DNA from: Saprospirales bacterium
GTDB taxonomy: Bacteria > Bacteroidota > Bacteroidia > Chitinophagales > Saprospiraceae
Length of the DNA stretch: 52,581 bases
Assembly: GCA_007695035.1 (NCBI GenBank)
Contig: REEO01000035.1
Span: 1-52,581 of the forward strand
Direction: 5' to 3'
Part shown: in pieces, positions 16,739 through 25,533 of the stretch
Numbering within the stretch: position 1 is the stretch's first letter
How the letters are laid out: each line of letters begins with the position of its first letter
Position numbers and translations under genes: made by a program
The notes under the pieces: generated by a model
Seen by the model: the letters and a program-made list of their open reading frames with translations, nothing else
Told to the model about the DNA's origin: nothing
The model's database searches: none

Positions 16739-18508
16739 TTAGGTGGCCGATTCTGTCGAGACCTGGTCAGGGTCATCGACGTCATCCACCAAAAACGTCA
16801 ATCCTGCGGCCAGCACCCAGGTGGCACCACCGAGAATGAGCGCAAAGATGGGCTGCCCTCCGAATACCGTTCCCACCAAAAATCCCAATATGGAGGCGGC
16901 CAGTATTTGAGGCAGAACAATGAAAAAATTAAATATACCCATGTACACGCCCATTTTTTCCGAGGGAAGCGAACCGGCGAGAATCGCATAGGGCATGGAG
17001 AGTATGCTCGCCCAAGCCAGGCCCACTCCAACCATTGACACCAATATCCAGATGGGATCGGATATAAAATAAATGGAGATCAGACCCACTGCCCCACCGA
17101 CCAGGGCAATGGCGTGGGTGATTTTCCGGTTGGTGAATTTTGCCATGACCGGCAGGAAAAAGGCGATGAGTGCGGCAAATCCATTGTAAATGGCAAAGGC
17201 CACTCCGACCCAGTCTGCACCCACATTGTACTCCCGCTCTATCCCCTTTAGAGAACCTCGCAGTTCGGGACTGATATTCACCCTGCCCTCTTCAAGGAAA
17301 AAGTTGACAACCCGCATGGTGGCCGGTATCTGGGTCTCCCCTTCCTCTATTTGTTCGCGAAAGCTCTCAATATCACTTCGTACCCTGGGAAGCCGGCTGT
17401 ACCACTCTGCATCGACCTGGCCCTCCAGCACCGAGAGGCTTTCCTCCAACTCCTCCACCTCCACATCACCAATTCCCATGTCGTAAATGTGGGAGGTCAC
17501 TGCCGAAGTGGTGTAAATCCACATGGCAAAAAGGGCAAACCAGGAAAAAAACTGGACCACAGCGAGCTGTTTCATTGTTTTTGGCATCAGATAGAGGTCG
17601 TCGGACACCTCCACCAATCCACTTTTCTTACCGTTTTTTTGCATCCAAACAGTAATCAGCAATAAAACTCCAGCTGCCAGTATTCCGATGGTGAGTATGT
17701 AGAGTTCCTGCTCGAGCCCTAAAAAATAAACCAGGGCGGTAGTGATCAAACCAATGAGGGCAATTATTGGCCCGTGCTTCAATTTGGATTGCACCAGTCC
17801 ATCTTCCGGAGGTTCTTCCCGCACCTGGGTATCATCCACACCCAGCCTGTCTTTTTCAGCCTCATCAAAGGCCTTCAATTCCTCGGGGCTGTATTCACGA
17901 GTGCTGTAAACCGTCCACATCACCGTAAGGAAAAATATGACGCCACCTACATAAAAGGAGAACTTCACCGAATCGGGAATCATTCCCTCAGGGGCGGTAT
18001 TGGAAACATCAAACACATTGGTCATAATCCAGGGCAGGAAAGAGCCGACAAAAGCAGCAATCCCAATAAAGAAGGACTGCATGGCAAATCCCTTTGTGCG
18101 TTGCTCTGAGGGGAGCATATCTCCCACAAAAGCCCGGAAGGGCTCCATGGTAATATTAATAGATGCATCCAGTATCCACAGCATACCTGCAGCCACCCAA
18201 AGCACGGGCGAATTCGGCATTACAAAAAGGGCCAGAGAGGCAAAAATAGCTCCGATCAAGAAATAGGGCCTCCTTCGACCGAGCCTGTTCCAGGTTTTAT
18301 CGCTGAGGTATCCCACTATCGGCTGGACGATGAGTCCTGTTACCGGTGCGGCAATCCAAAGGATGGGAATCAGGGCCACATCCGCTCCCAGTGTTTCAAA
18401 AATTCTGCTCACATTGGCATTCTGGAGGGCAAAACCAAATTGAATCCCCAAAAAGCCAAAGCTCATGTTCCATATTTGCCAGAACGACAGTCTCGGTTTG
18501 CGTTTCAT
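16739..18508 (-). CDS. MFS transporter, SLC45/maltose type, with extra helices and a periplasmic insert
   Basis: I start at ATG 18508 (MKRKPRLSFWQIWNMSFGF), 589 aa, because the ATG at 18553 would overlap the preceding gene. The first half has FQFGFALQN-type packing and the inter-helix motif GYLSDKTWNRLGRRRPY after TM2, as in sugar:cation symporters of the SLC45-like group. About 14 hydrophobic segments can be counted: the usual twelve plus two between TM6 and TM7 (about residues 255-315). A hydrophilic, charged coil of about 90 residues (341-432) sits between TM7 and TM8, on the predicted periplasmic side. Position between GH13 and GH65 genes predicts maltose or short maltodextrin import. The predicted topology is by eye. 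Confidence 0.85.
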   Translation of the reverse strand: MKRKPRLSFWQIWNMSFGFLGIQFGFALQNANVSRIFETLGADVALIPILWIAAPVTGLIVQPIVGYLSDKTWNRLGRRRPYFLIGAIFASLALFVMPNSPVLWVAAGMLWILDASINITMEPFRAFVGDMLPSEQRTKGFAMQSFFIGIAAFVGSFLPWIMTNVFDVSNTAPEGMIPDSVKFSFYVGGVIFFLTVMWTVYSTREYSPEELKAFDEAEKDRLGVDDTQVREEPPEDGLVQSKLKHGPIIALIGLITTALVYFLGLEQELYILTIGILAAGVLLLITVWMQKNGKKSGLVEVSDDLYLMPKTMKQLAVVQFFSWFALFAMWIYTTSAVTSHIYDMGIGDVEVEELEESLSVLEGQVDAEWYSRLPRVRSDIESFREQIEEGETQIPATMRVVNFFLEEGRVNISPELRGSLKGIEREYNVGADWVGVAFAIYNGFAALIAFFLPVMAKFTNRKITHAIALVGGAVGLISIYFISDPIWILVSMVGVGLAWASILSMPYAILAGSLPSEKMGVYMGIFNFFIVLPQILAASILGFLVGTVFGGQPIFALILGGATWVLAAGLTFLVDDVDDPDQVSTESAT

Positions 18509-18515
18509 ATGCTGT

Positions 18516-19889
18516 TTATTTTCCAATGAATACCCGGTATCCGTGCGATTCAATTTCTACGATATCTTGAGCTTCCAGGGTTTTGGTTTCCCCGGAAAAG
18601 TACTCCTCTGCCTCTCCAAAATCCACTGGAAGGGAGAAACTTGCAGCTTCATCACTCAGATTCACCAGGGTGAGCACTTTGCTGTCCTCAACCTCCCGCA
18701 ACCAGGCCATGAGTTGTTCATCCTGCTCAAAAAAGACAGGCTCACCGCCATTGTGGGCATTCCAAAGGGCAGGATGGTCCTTTTTGAGATCGACCAGTGC
18801 TGTATAAAATTCCTGTTTGGAATAATCCCTCCACGGCACTTCCGATTTTTCAAAAAAGGGCAACCTAAAATCCAGGGCTGCCTCCTGGCCCGTGTAAATT
18901 AGCGGCATGCCGGGGAAGGTGAATGAAAAAACCGCCATGGCATCGGCATTGGGTCCCATCCGCTCTTCGATGGTTCCGTTCCAACTGTTTTCGTCGTGGT
19001 TGTCAATAAATACCATTCGGATGGCATCAACGGGGAATATCTCGGTCTCTTTTTCCCAGTATTCCAGCAGTTGGGTTTTGCCGGCTTCCATGCGGGCAAG
19101 TTCGTTCATCAGGCTGTGCAACTCCCAGGCGTAGGACATATCGAAACCGACTTTGTGGTGGTCCGGGTCTTCCCACTCTGCCAGCATAAATACAGGCTTA
19201 ACGGCCCTGAGGTCGGGGATGGCCTGCTCCCAAAAATCATTGGGCACATAACCCGCCACATCGCAGCGAAAACCATCGATGTCAAACTCCTTCAACCAGT
19301 ATTTCATGGCAGCTATCATGGAGTCTCTCATCTCCTGATTGTCGTAATCCAACTGAATCACATCCGTCCAGTCTGTATCACGCGGGTAGATAAATTCCCC
19401 GTTATCTGTCACATAAAATTCCGGATGTGATTCCGTCCAAACAGCATCCCAGGAAGTGTGGTTGGGAACCCAGTCTAAAACAACGATCATATCGAGTTCA
19501 TGGGCTTTATTGATCAGTGCTCTCAGGTCCTCTTCGGTACCGAATTCAGGATTCACCCCCTTGTAGTCTTTCACGGAATAGTAGGAACCCAGTTCTCCCT
19601 TTCGGTTTTTCTCTCCAATGGGGTGAATGGGCATCAGCCAGATTATATCCACTCCCATATCTCCCAGTCTTTCCAGGTGTCCGGTTGTAAAGGCATCAAA
19701 TGTACCCTCCGGGGTGTACTGCCTTATATTCACCTCGTAAATCACCCCTTTTTTCAAGATTTCTTCCATCCGCAGTTCCTGCCGTTCGGTTCTATCTGGT
19801 CTGTCCCTCTCTTTTTCCACGGCCTCTTCACAGGCGTAAACGGCACATAAAAGGATCAAAGCCAAAATTGTGGTTAAATTTCTGTACAT
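18516..19889 (-). CDS. GH13 alpha-amylase lipoprotein
   Basis: The protein is 457 aa, a compact alpha-amylase. The lipoprotein signal is MYRNLTTILALILLCAVYAC with lipobox VYAC; the following EEAVEKERD is acidic, as in surface-exported lipoproteins of the phylum. The GH13 motifs are DWVPNHTSW (about 138-146), GFRCDVAGY (nucleophile Asp about 209), MLAEWED (acid/base Glu about 237) and FIDNHDENSW (about 294-303). The C-terminal domain is a short beta-sandwich. It probably makes maltose or maltodextrins from starch-like glucans at the cell surface. It starts 8 bp after the preceding GH13 gene and ends 7 bp before the transporter start. Confidence 0.92.
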   Translation of the reverse strand: MYRNLTTILALILLCAVYACEEAVEKERDRPDRTERQELRMEEILKKGVIYEVNIRQYTPEGTFDAFTTGHLERLGDMGVDIIWLMPIHPIGEKNRKGELGSYYSVKDYKGVNPEFGTEEDLRALINKAHELDMIVVLDWVPNHTSWDAVWTESHPEFYVTDNGEFIYPRDTDWTDVIQLDYDNQEMRDSMIAAMKYWLKEFDIDGFRCDVAGYVPNDFWEQAIPDLRAVKPVFMLAEWEDPDHHKVGFDMSYAWELHSLMNELARMEAGKTQLLEYWEKETEIFPVDAIRMVFIDNHDENSWNGTIEERMGPNADAMAVFSFTFPGMPLIYTGQEAALDFRLPFFEKSEVPWRDYSKQEFYTALVDLKKDHPALWNAHNGGEPVFFEQDEQLMAWLREVEDSKVLTLVNLSDEAASFSLPVDFGEAEEYFSGETKTLEAQDIVEIESHGYRVFIGK

Positions 19890-19897
19890 GCTAAATG

Positions 19898-22354
19898 TTA
19901 TTGGTGGTTTACTGAAATGAGTTCAAAAGAGCGGGGAGGAAGGGTAATTTCAATGGTATCATCGCTCAGCACAAACTCCCGGTTGTTAAGAGACGAGTAT
20001 TCACCGTCGGGATAGTCCGTGTAGAAGGCAAATTCCCCGGTCTCGTCTCCCGTATTGATGACCAGCCAGGAGCATTGACCAAAGTAATTTCTGGAAGCGA
20101 CGAGGTGATTTTCCCCCACATCGACAATGCGCAGGTCTCCAAGTATCAATTCGCTGCGGTGGGTTCTGAGTTCAGCCAGTCTCGCCACCTGATTTTTCAG
20201 GAACAACTGGTCGTCATTTAGATCGCTGAACTGCATCATGCGTCTGTTATCGGGGTCATTTCCTCCGGGCACGCCAATTTCGTCACCATAGTAAATCACT
20301 GGAATACCGGGTATGAAAAAATTAACCGCGTGAATGAGGCCTACCCTTTCAAATCCCTCTTCTGTGGTTTTGTTGATATCCCTGGTCCATCCGGCCAATT
20401 TGCCATCTTCATCAAAAGCGACCTCTCCTGTGGCGAATGACATAATCCGGGTTTTATCCTGGTTACCACTCATATTTCCCATCAGGTGATTGGTACCATA
20501 GTATTTTTGACTCTCCAAAAGTCGCTCTCTCAAAAGCTCAAGTGATACTTCGGGTCGAATTATGGAACTGATGAGGGCATCGTAGACATTGAAATCAAAT
20601 TGCGCGTCCAATAGACCTGGGCCGAGGTAACTGCCAATCAATTCCGGGCTTCCGTAAGTCTCGCCAATTTGAAAATAGTCCATTCCCGTTTCCCGCGAGA
20701 GTTCGTCAATTTTGGCTGTCAGTTTTCGCCAAAAGGAAAGTGGAACATGCTTGGTCGCGTCGTGTCTAAAACCGTGAACACCGTAATCCCTTAACCAATA
20801 GACCGCTGAGTCCGAGACAATCTCTGCCACTTCAGTGGTCCTCAGCTCCATGGTGGGCATAAAAGTGTCAAACCAGGTCGTGAGCCGGTGGTCGTCCCAT
20901 CGCTCTGTATTCAGTGCCCCATCCGGGAGGTAGAGGTCTGTAAAAAAGTCCTCTCTATCTTTGTTCTCAATGTAAAAGGGGTGATTCTCGTGCACATGGT
21001 TGGCAACAAGGTCCAGAATAATGCGCTTTTCGTCCTCATTGGCCAGATCGACTAATTTTCGAAGATCTTCAGGGGTGCCAAACCGGTGGTCAATTTGGGT
21101 GAAAGAAACCGGCCAGTAACCGTGGTAGCCGGAAAACTTGCTCTGCACGCCACCTTTGTCCCAAAAACCATAGGCTCCTTCGGGATTCTGCACAATGGGA
21201 GAAAGCCAGATAGAATTGACGCCGAGTTCTGAAAAATACCCTTCCTCCAACACCTTGATCACTCCCTCCAAATCACCGCCAAAGTAATTGGCTATTGGTC
21301 TTATGCGGTCGTCATCAACCAGCTGATCATTGTCTGGATTGCCATTTTTAAAGCGATCCACCATTAAGAAATACATGATGGTATTATGCCACAAATCGGA
21401 ACGGTCGCGGGCCGGATTTACAGTCCATTTGTTTTGATGCAGCGGTATCCTCAAATTTGGACCTGCACCCTTTTCACTCCATGCCTGAACAAGTAAAAAT
21501 CCATCTGCTGATTCGAAGGCTGAAAGGGCCTCCTGAAAATAGTACCGCCCTTCTTCGGACGCTCCCGGATTGACCTCCCGGCTACCGTAGAGAACTTTTA
21601 CACCGTCGTAGTTTCCATCCACCCTAAACCAGGGATTTTCCTTACCGTCCACCCCTGTCACAATATGTGGAAGATCTTCCACCGGCGGAGCGTAAATTTC
21701 CAGTCTGCTATTAAAGCCCCCTATGTTGTTGTCGAGGCTGTCGGGATTTTCAGGATCGAGAATGCGCTCGCCGTCCACTTCAAATTGATAGCCGTAAGTG
21801 CCCGGGTTTATAAAAATTTCGCCTTCCCAGTAATCCCCATCCCGCATCATTTCAGCGCCTCCGGGGTTCCATGAATTGAAATCGCCCACAGTGGCTACTT
21901 TTTCGTACTCAGCATCCGGGTCGAACAATCTAAATTGAACCGGCATTTTTTCAGAACTACGGACCAAAAGGTCGATCTCAAAATCCCCTTTTCGAAGCGA
22001 AAGGATTCCCAGAGGCATTGGCTCACCTGCTAACTCAATTTCTACACTGTCGCTGTCCATAATCACACAATCTAACCAATGGGGACATTTTTTTATCACC
22101 ACCTCGCCGGGATTGGAAAAATAATCCGACAGGTAGAGGACAGTTTTCTCCGGTTCCAGAAGGACAGTAACCGGGTCAGTGAAAAGCAATTTTTTTGGGT
22201 CTTCCTCCCGCTTGCAGGCAGAAAGGATCAAGAGTGCTGATAAGATAAAAAACAAAAATGCCAGTGAAAAAAGGCGGTTGAATCCCAGCGGGCTAACCGG
22301 TCTTTTCATCCAATTACTGAGCAAGAGGCTGTTGTCTTTTTCAAAAGAGTTCAT
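19898..22354 (-). CDS. GH13 lipoprotein with N-terminal CBM48-like domain
   Basis: The protein is 818 aa with a long N-terminus, then hydrophobic FSLAFLFFILSALLILSAC (lipobox LSAC) and KREEDPKK, which suits surface export. Residues about 128-215 look like a CBM48/E-set glycogen-binding fold (VQFRLFDPD, VATVGDFNSWNPGG, YGYQFEVDGERILDPEN). The GH13 barrel begins near residue 325 (YFLMVDRFKNG). It has DLVANHVHENHP (about 445), GFRHDATKH (nucleophile Asp about 531), QIGETYG (Glu about 564) and, in region IV, SGNQDKTR (about 630), where most GH13 enzymes have NHD. The catalytic Asp is kept. Its ATG overlaps the GH65 stop (ATGA), so translation is coupled. The exact specificity is unknown. Confidence 0.9.
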   Translation of the reverse strand: MNSFEKDNSLLLSNWMKRPVSPLGFNRLFSLAFLFFILSALLILSACKREEDPKKLLFTDPVTVLLEPEKTVLYLSDYFSNPGEVVIKKCPHWLDCVIMDSDSVEIELAGEPMPLGILSLRKGDFEIDLLVRSSEKMPVQFRLFDPDAEYEKVATVGDFNSWNPGGAEMMRDGDYWEGEIFINPGTYGYQFEVDGERILDPENPDSLDNNIGGFNSRLEIYAPPVEDLPHIVTGVDGKENPWFRVDGNYDGVKVLYGSREVNPGASEEGRYYFQEALSAFESADGFLLVQAWSEKGAGPNLRIPLHQNKWTVNPARDRSDLWHNTIMYFLMVDRFKNGNPDNDQLVDDDRIRPIANYFGGDLEGVIKVLEEGYFSELGVNSIWLSPIVQNPEGAYGFWDKGGVQSKFSGYHGYWPVSFTQIDHRFGTPEDLRKLVDLANEDEKRIILDLVANHVHENHPFYIENKDREDFFTDLYLPDGALNTERWDDHRLTTWFDTFMPTMELRTTEVAEIVSDSAVYWLRDYGVHGFRHDATKHVPLSFWRKLTAKIDELSRETGMDYFQIGETYGSPELIGSYLGPGLLDAQFDFNVYDALISSIIRPEVSLELLRERLLESQKYYGTNHLMGNMSGNQDKTRIMSFATGEVAFDEDGKLAGWTRDINKTTEEGFERVGLIHAVNFFIPGIPVIYYGDEIGVPGGNDPDNRRMMQFSDLNDDQLFLKNQVARLAELRTHRSELILGDLRIVDVGENHLVASRNYFGQCSWLVINTGDETGEFAFYTDYPDGEYSSLNNREFVLSDDTIEITLPPRSFELISVNHQ

Positions 22355-24669
22355 CGGCCGGGATTGTTGGTTTCAAATTGCTGATTGGGTTCAAGGACCA
22401 CCTTCTGTCCAAAAAGCCACAAAGTCGCAGTGCTTCCATCAATAATCATTATCTCTGTGTGTTGCCGGAAAACCGACACGCGAATCAATCTCCCCCTGAA
22501 CAGGACAGTGAACTTACAGGCAGTCCAGTGGTCTGGAAGTTTGGGATTGAAATGTAACTCTCCGTCTGCAACCCGCATACCACCAAATCCCTTGACCACC
22601 GACATCCAGGTTCCTCCCATACTGGTGATGTGAAGGCCTTCATCCACCTCTTTGTTGTAATCGTCCAGGTCGAGTCTGCTGGTTCGCAGATAGAGTTCGT
22701 AGGCCCTATTCATCTTGTTTAGGCGGGCGGCGTGAATTACGTGTACACATGGTGAGAGCGATGATTCATGCACCGTGATGGGTTCGTAGTAGTCAAAATT
22801 CCGCTCAACCTCCTCCTTTGAAAATTCGTGCTCAAAAAAGTATAGCCCCTGCAAAACATCAGCCTGCTTGATATAGCACGATCTGAGGATGCGATCCCAC
22901 GACCAGTTTTGATTGAGGGGCAATTGGTCGGCAGGTAATTGATCCGCAGGCTTTATTTCCTTGTCGAGAAAGCCCTCCTGTTGCAGGAAAATATCCCTTT
23001 CACTGTCCGTGGGGAAAAACATATTCTCGACAATATCCCGCCATTTTTCCGTCTCCTTTTTTTCGTCAAAAGAGGTCTTTATCACCAACTTGGAAAATGC
23101 ACTATGGTCGTCTTTTTTCAGCTTTTCAAGATTCTCAAGGGTATAGCGCAAACACCAGACGGCTGCATAATTGGTGTACCAGTTGTTGTTGATGTTGTTC
23201 TCGTATTCGTTGGGACCGGTAACACCCAGCATGACGTATTTTTGCTTGGGTTTGGAAAAATTCACACGCTGGGCCCAAAAGCGACAAATGGCAATAAGCA
23301 CTTCGAGTCCATATTTCACGATGTAGTCCTCGTCCCCGGTGTATCTTGTGTAGTCAAAAATGGCGTATGCGATTGCGGCATTCCGGTGTATTTCCTCAAA
23401 TGTGATCTCCCACTCGTTGTGGCACTCCTCTCCGTTCATGGTGACCATGGGATAGAGCGCAGCCCCCGCAGAAAACCCGAGTTTTTTCGCATTTTCAATG
23501 GCTTTACCCAGGTGGTTAAAACGGTATTTCAATAGGTTACGGGCCACCTTTTTATCGGCACTGCTCAGGTAAAATGGCAAGCAGTAGGCTTCAGTGTCCC
23601 AGTAGGTGGATCCCCCGTACTTTTCACCGGTAAATCCCTTTGGTCCGATATTTAATCGCGGGTCTTCGCCCGTGTAGGTTTGATTCAGGTGAAAAATATT
23701 GAACCGGATACCCTGCTGGGCTGCCACATCCCCTTCAATGACAATGTCGTGCTTTTTCCATTTCTCCTCCCAAACCATAAAGTGCTTTTCGAGCATTTTC
23801 TCAAACCCCAGTTCCAGAGATTTATCCAATTGATCGTGGCTCACCTTTTCAAAGTCTCCGGTATCGTAGTAGTAATTGGAAACTATGCAGACGTGTTTGT
23901 GAATACTCAGCACTTGTCCCTGCTTTGCATCGACTTCCAGACTGTGCTCCACATAACTTTCTTTATCGGCGGGGCTGAATGACTCCATAATTTTGTCACC
24001 CCCTGCAAATACCCGGCAGGCCATGGTCGCCCTCGCCTCAAAGTCCAACTTTTTGGTTTTGGCCTGTACAAAAGACCGGTCGATATCCGCTCTCTGGCCC
24101 GTGCCCTCCCAAAACTGTTCGCCGTAATTGGAATCCTCGTTGTAGATGTCGAAATCCAGATAGGGAATGATGGTGATTTTTCCACTAAAATTGAGTGGTT
24201 CAAGGCTGTAGTCAATCAAGCCCAGGTCTTTGTGAGTCATCGAGTAAAACCTCCGTGTCCTCACCTTTACTTCTTCACCACCCGGCAATTTTGCAGTGAA
24301 AGACCTGGTCAGGAGGCCTCTTTTCATGTCGAGTTCACGCACAAAATCACTGACATCACAATTTTTCAGGTCGAGTTCTTCTCCGTTGATCACCCACCTG
24401 ATACCTATCCAATTGACGGAGTTGATAACCTTGGCGAAGTACTCGGGATACCCCACTTTCCACCAGCCAACCCTTGTTTTATCCGGGTAGTATATCCCGG
24501 CGAGATAAGAGCCCTGAAGTTTTTCACCTGAGTACGATTCCTCAAAATTGGCGCGCTGGCCCATTCTTCCGTTTCCAATACTGCAAATGGACTCAGATGC
24601 TTTGTTGAATCGCGGGTCAAAACCCCTTTCAATTATTTTCCACGGGTCATTTTCAAAGTAGTTTTTCAT
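22351..24669 (-). CDS. Glycoside hydrolase family 65 phosphorylase (probable maltose phosphorylase)
   Basis: The protein is 772 aa, full length for GH65, without a signal peptide, so cytoplasmic. It has the N-terminal NGRMGQRANFEE and the barrel motifs GSTYWDTEAYCLPFYL and GAALYPMVTMNGEECHNEWE. The catalytic Glu is in GVTGPNEYENN at about residue 487, the position used in characterised maltose phosphorylases. The C-terminal segment has LHITSMGGTWMSVVKGFGG. The enzyme uses phosphate to split maltose into glucose and beta-glucose-1-phosphate. The adjoining beta-phosphoglucomutase supports a beta-phosphate product and maltose over trehalose or kojibiose, though those cannot be ruled out. It starts 21 bp after pgmB and overlaps the next gene by 4 bp. 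Confidence 0.92.
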   Translation of the reverse strand: MKNYFENDPWKIIERGFDPRFNKASESICSIGNGRMGQRANFEESYSGEKLQGSYLAGIYYPDKTRVGWWKVGYPEYFAKVINSVNWIGIRWVINGEELDLKNCDVSDFVRELDMKRGLLTRSFTAKLPGGEEVKVRTRRFYSMTHKDLGLIDYSLEPLNFSGKITIIPYLDFDIYNEDSNYGEQFWEGTGQRADIDRSFVQAKTKKLDFEARATMACRVFAGGDKIMESFSPADKESYVEHSLEVDAKQGQVLSIHKHVCIVSNYYYDTGDFEKVSHDQLDKSLELGFEKMLEKHFMVWEEKWKKHDIVIEGDVAAQQGIRFNIFHLNQTYTGEDPRLNIGPKGFTGEKYGGSTYWDTEAYCLPFYLSSADKKVARNLLKYRFNHLGKAIENAKKLGFSAGAALYPMVTMNGEECHNEWEITFEEIHRNAAIAYAIFDYTRYTGDEDYIVKYGLEVLIAICRFWAQRVNFSKPKQKYVMLGVTGPNEYENNINNNWYTNYAAVWCLRYTLENLEKLKKDDHSAFSKLVIKTSFDEKKETEKWRDIVENMFFPTDSERDIFLQQEGFLDKEIKPADQLPADQLPLNQNWSWDRILRSCYIKQADVLQGLYFFEHEFSKEEVERNFDYYEPITVHESSLSPCVHVIHAARLNKMNRAYELYLRTSRLDLDDYNKEVDEGLHITSMGGTWMSVVKGFGGMRVADGELHFNPKLPDHWTACKFTVLFRGRLIRVSVFRQHTEIMIIDGSTATLWLFGQKVVLEPNQQFETNNPGR

Positions 24670-24690
24670 AGAATTTAGTGATTGTAGTCC

Positions 24691-25362
24691 TCAATTTAAT
24701 TCAGCAATAAGCGCCCCTATTTCATCCAGTGATGTCTTCTCCCAATTCTCTACCACAAAATCAGCATGATCACTGAGGTTGCTGTCAGTGCCAAAGCCCA
24801 CTGCAATAAATCCACCTTTCCGGGCGGCGATTAAACCGGCGACGGAATCCTCAAAAACAGCTGTATTACAAATTTTACAGCCCATCAAATTGGCCGCCTT
24901 TACAAAAACCTCTGGATCGGGTTTACTCTTTTGGACATCCGTGCCATCCACCACCCATTTAAACCGGTGGGCAAGACCAATTTTTTTTACAATGGTTCTG
25001 GCATTTTTACTACCAGAGCCGAGACCATAGGGTATGTTATTTCTGTCCAATTGATCTAAAAATGAGGCAGCTCCGGGAAGTTGGTCTTTTTCTCCCAGGT
25101 TCTCTATTTCACTCAAATACCACTGATTTTTACGGTCCATGAGCTGCTGTTTTTTACCGGCATCCAGTTCCCTTCCCGCCCATTTTAAGATAAGGTCCAG
25201 AGAACCAGCTCTGCTGACGCCCTTAAGTTCCCTGTTCTTTTCGGGACTGAGTTCATAACCCAGTTCCCTTCCCAGTCGTCTCCAGGATTTAAAATGCAGG
25301 TCGGCGGTGTCTGTCAACACCCCGTCCAGGTCAAAAATACAGGCTTCAAGTCCTCCTGGCAT
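24691..25362 (-). CDS. pgmB: Beta-phosphoglucomutase
   Basis: This HAD-superfamily enzyme has 223 aa from the ATG at 25362; a GTG directly precedes it in frame. Motif I is CIFDLDGVLTDTADLH, with nucleophile Asp11 and acid/base Asp13. The cap region has HFKSWRRL and GVSRAGSLDLIL, as in beta-PGM. Motif II is GLGSGSKNA, motif III the Lys of KSKPDPEVF, and motif IV FEDSVAGLIAA. It converts beta-glucose-1-phosphate from the GH65 enzyme to glucose-6-phosphate through a 1,6-bisphosphate intermediate. It is the first gene of the six-gene operon. No clear -7 box was found in the 170 bp upstream, but an AT-rich dyad lies there. Confidence 0.93.
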   Translation of the reverse strand: MPGGLEACIFDLDGVLTDTADLHFKSWRRLGRELGYELSPEKNRELKGVSRAGSLDLILKWAGRELDAGKKQQLMDRKNQWYLSEIENLGEKDQLPGAASFLDQLDRNNIPYGLGSGSKNARTIVKKIGLAHRFKWVVDGTDVQKSKPDPEVFVKAANLMGCKICNTAVFEDSVAGLIAARKGGFIAVGFGTDSNLSDHADFVVENWEKTSLDEIGALIAELN

Positions 25363-25476
25363 CACATTGGATTTTGCACTAACAAGAGGTAAATTTAATA
25401 GCTTATTGTAAAAAATACACTAAGTATGAAGAAAAAATTATAGAAATGAATTCGAAAAACTAATTAACAGCACTCT

Positions 25477-25502
25477 ATACATTAAAATCATTTTAAATGT
25501 AT
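25477..25502. promoter_or_regulatory. AT-rich imperfect palindrome upstream of the maltodextrin operon
   Basis: ATACATT and AATGTAT arms enclose an A/T-rich centre: 10 paired positions with one mismatch across 26 bp. It lies about 115 bp upstream of the pgmB ATG. It could be an operator or a weak transcript-end hairpin for the gene at 25534; no T-run follows on the minus strand. Confidence 0.3.
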
Positions 25503-25533
25503 CTACGAAAAAGCAATAACTCATGACCAAACC

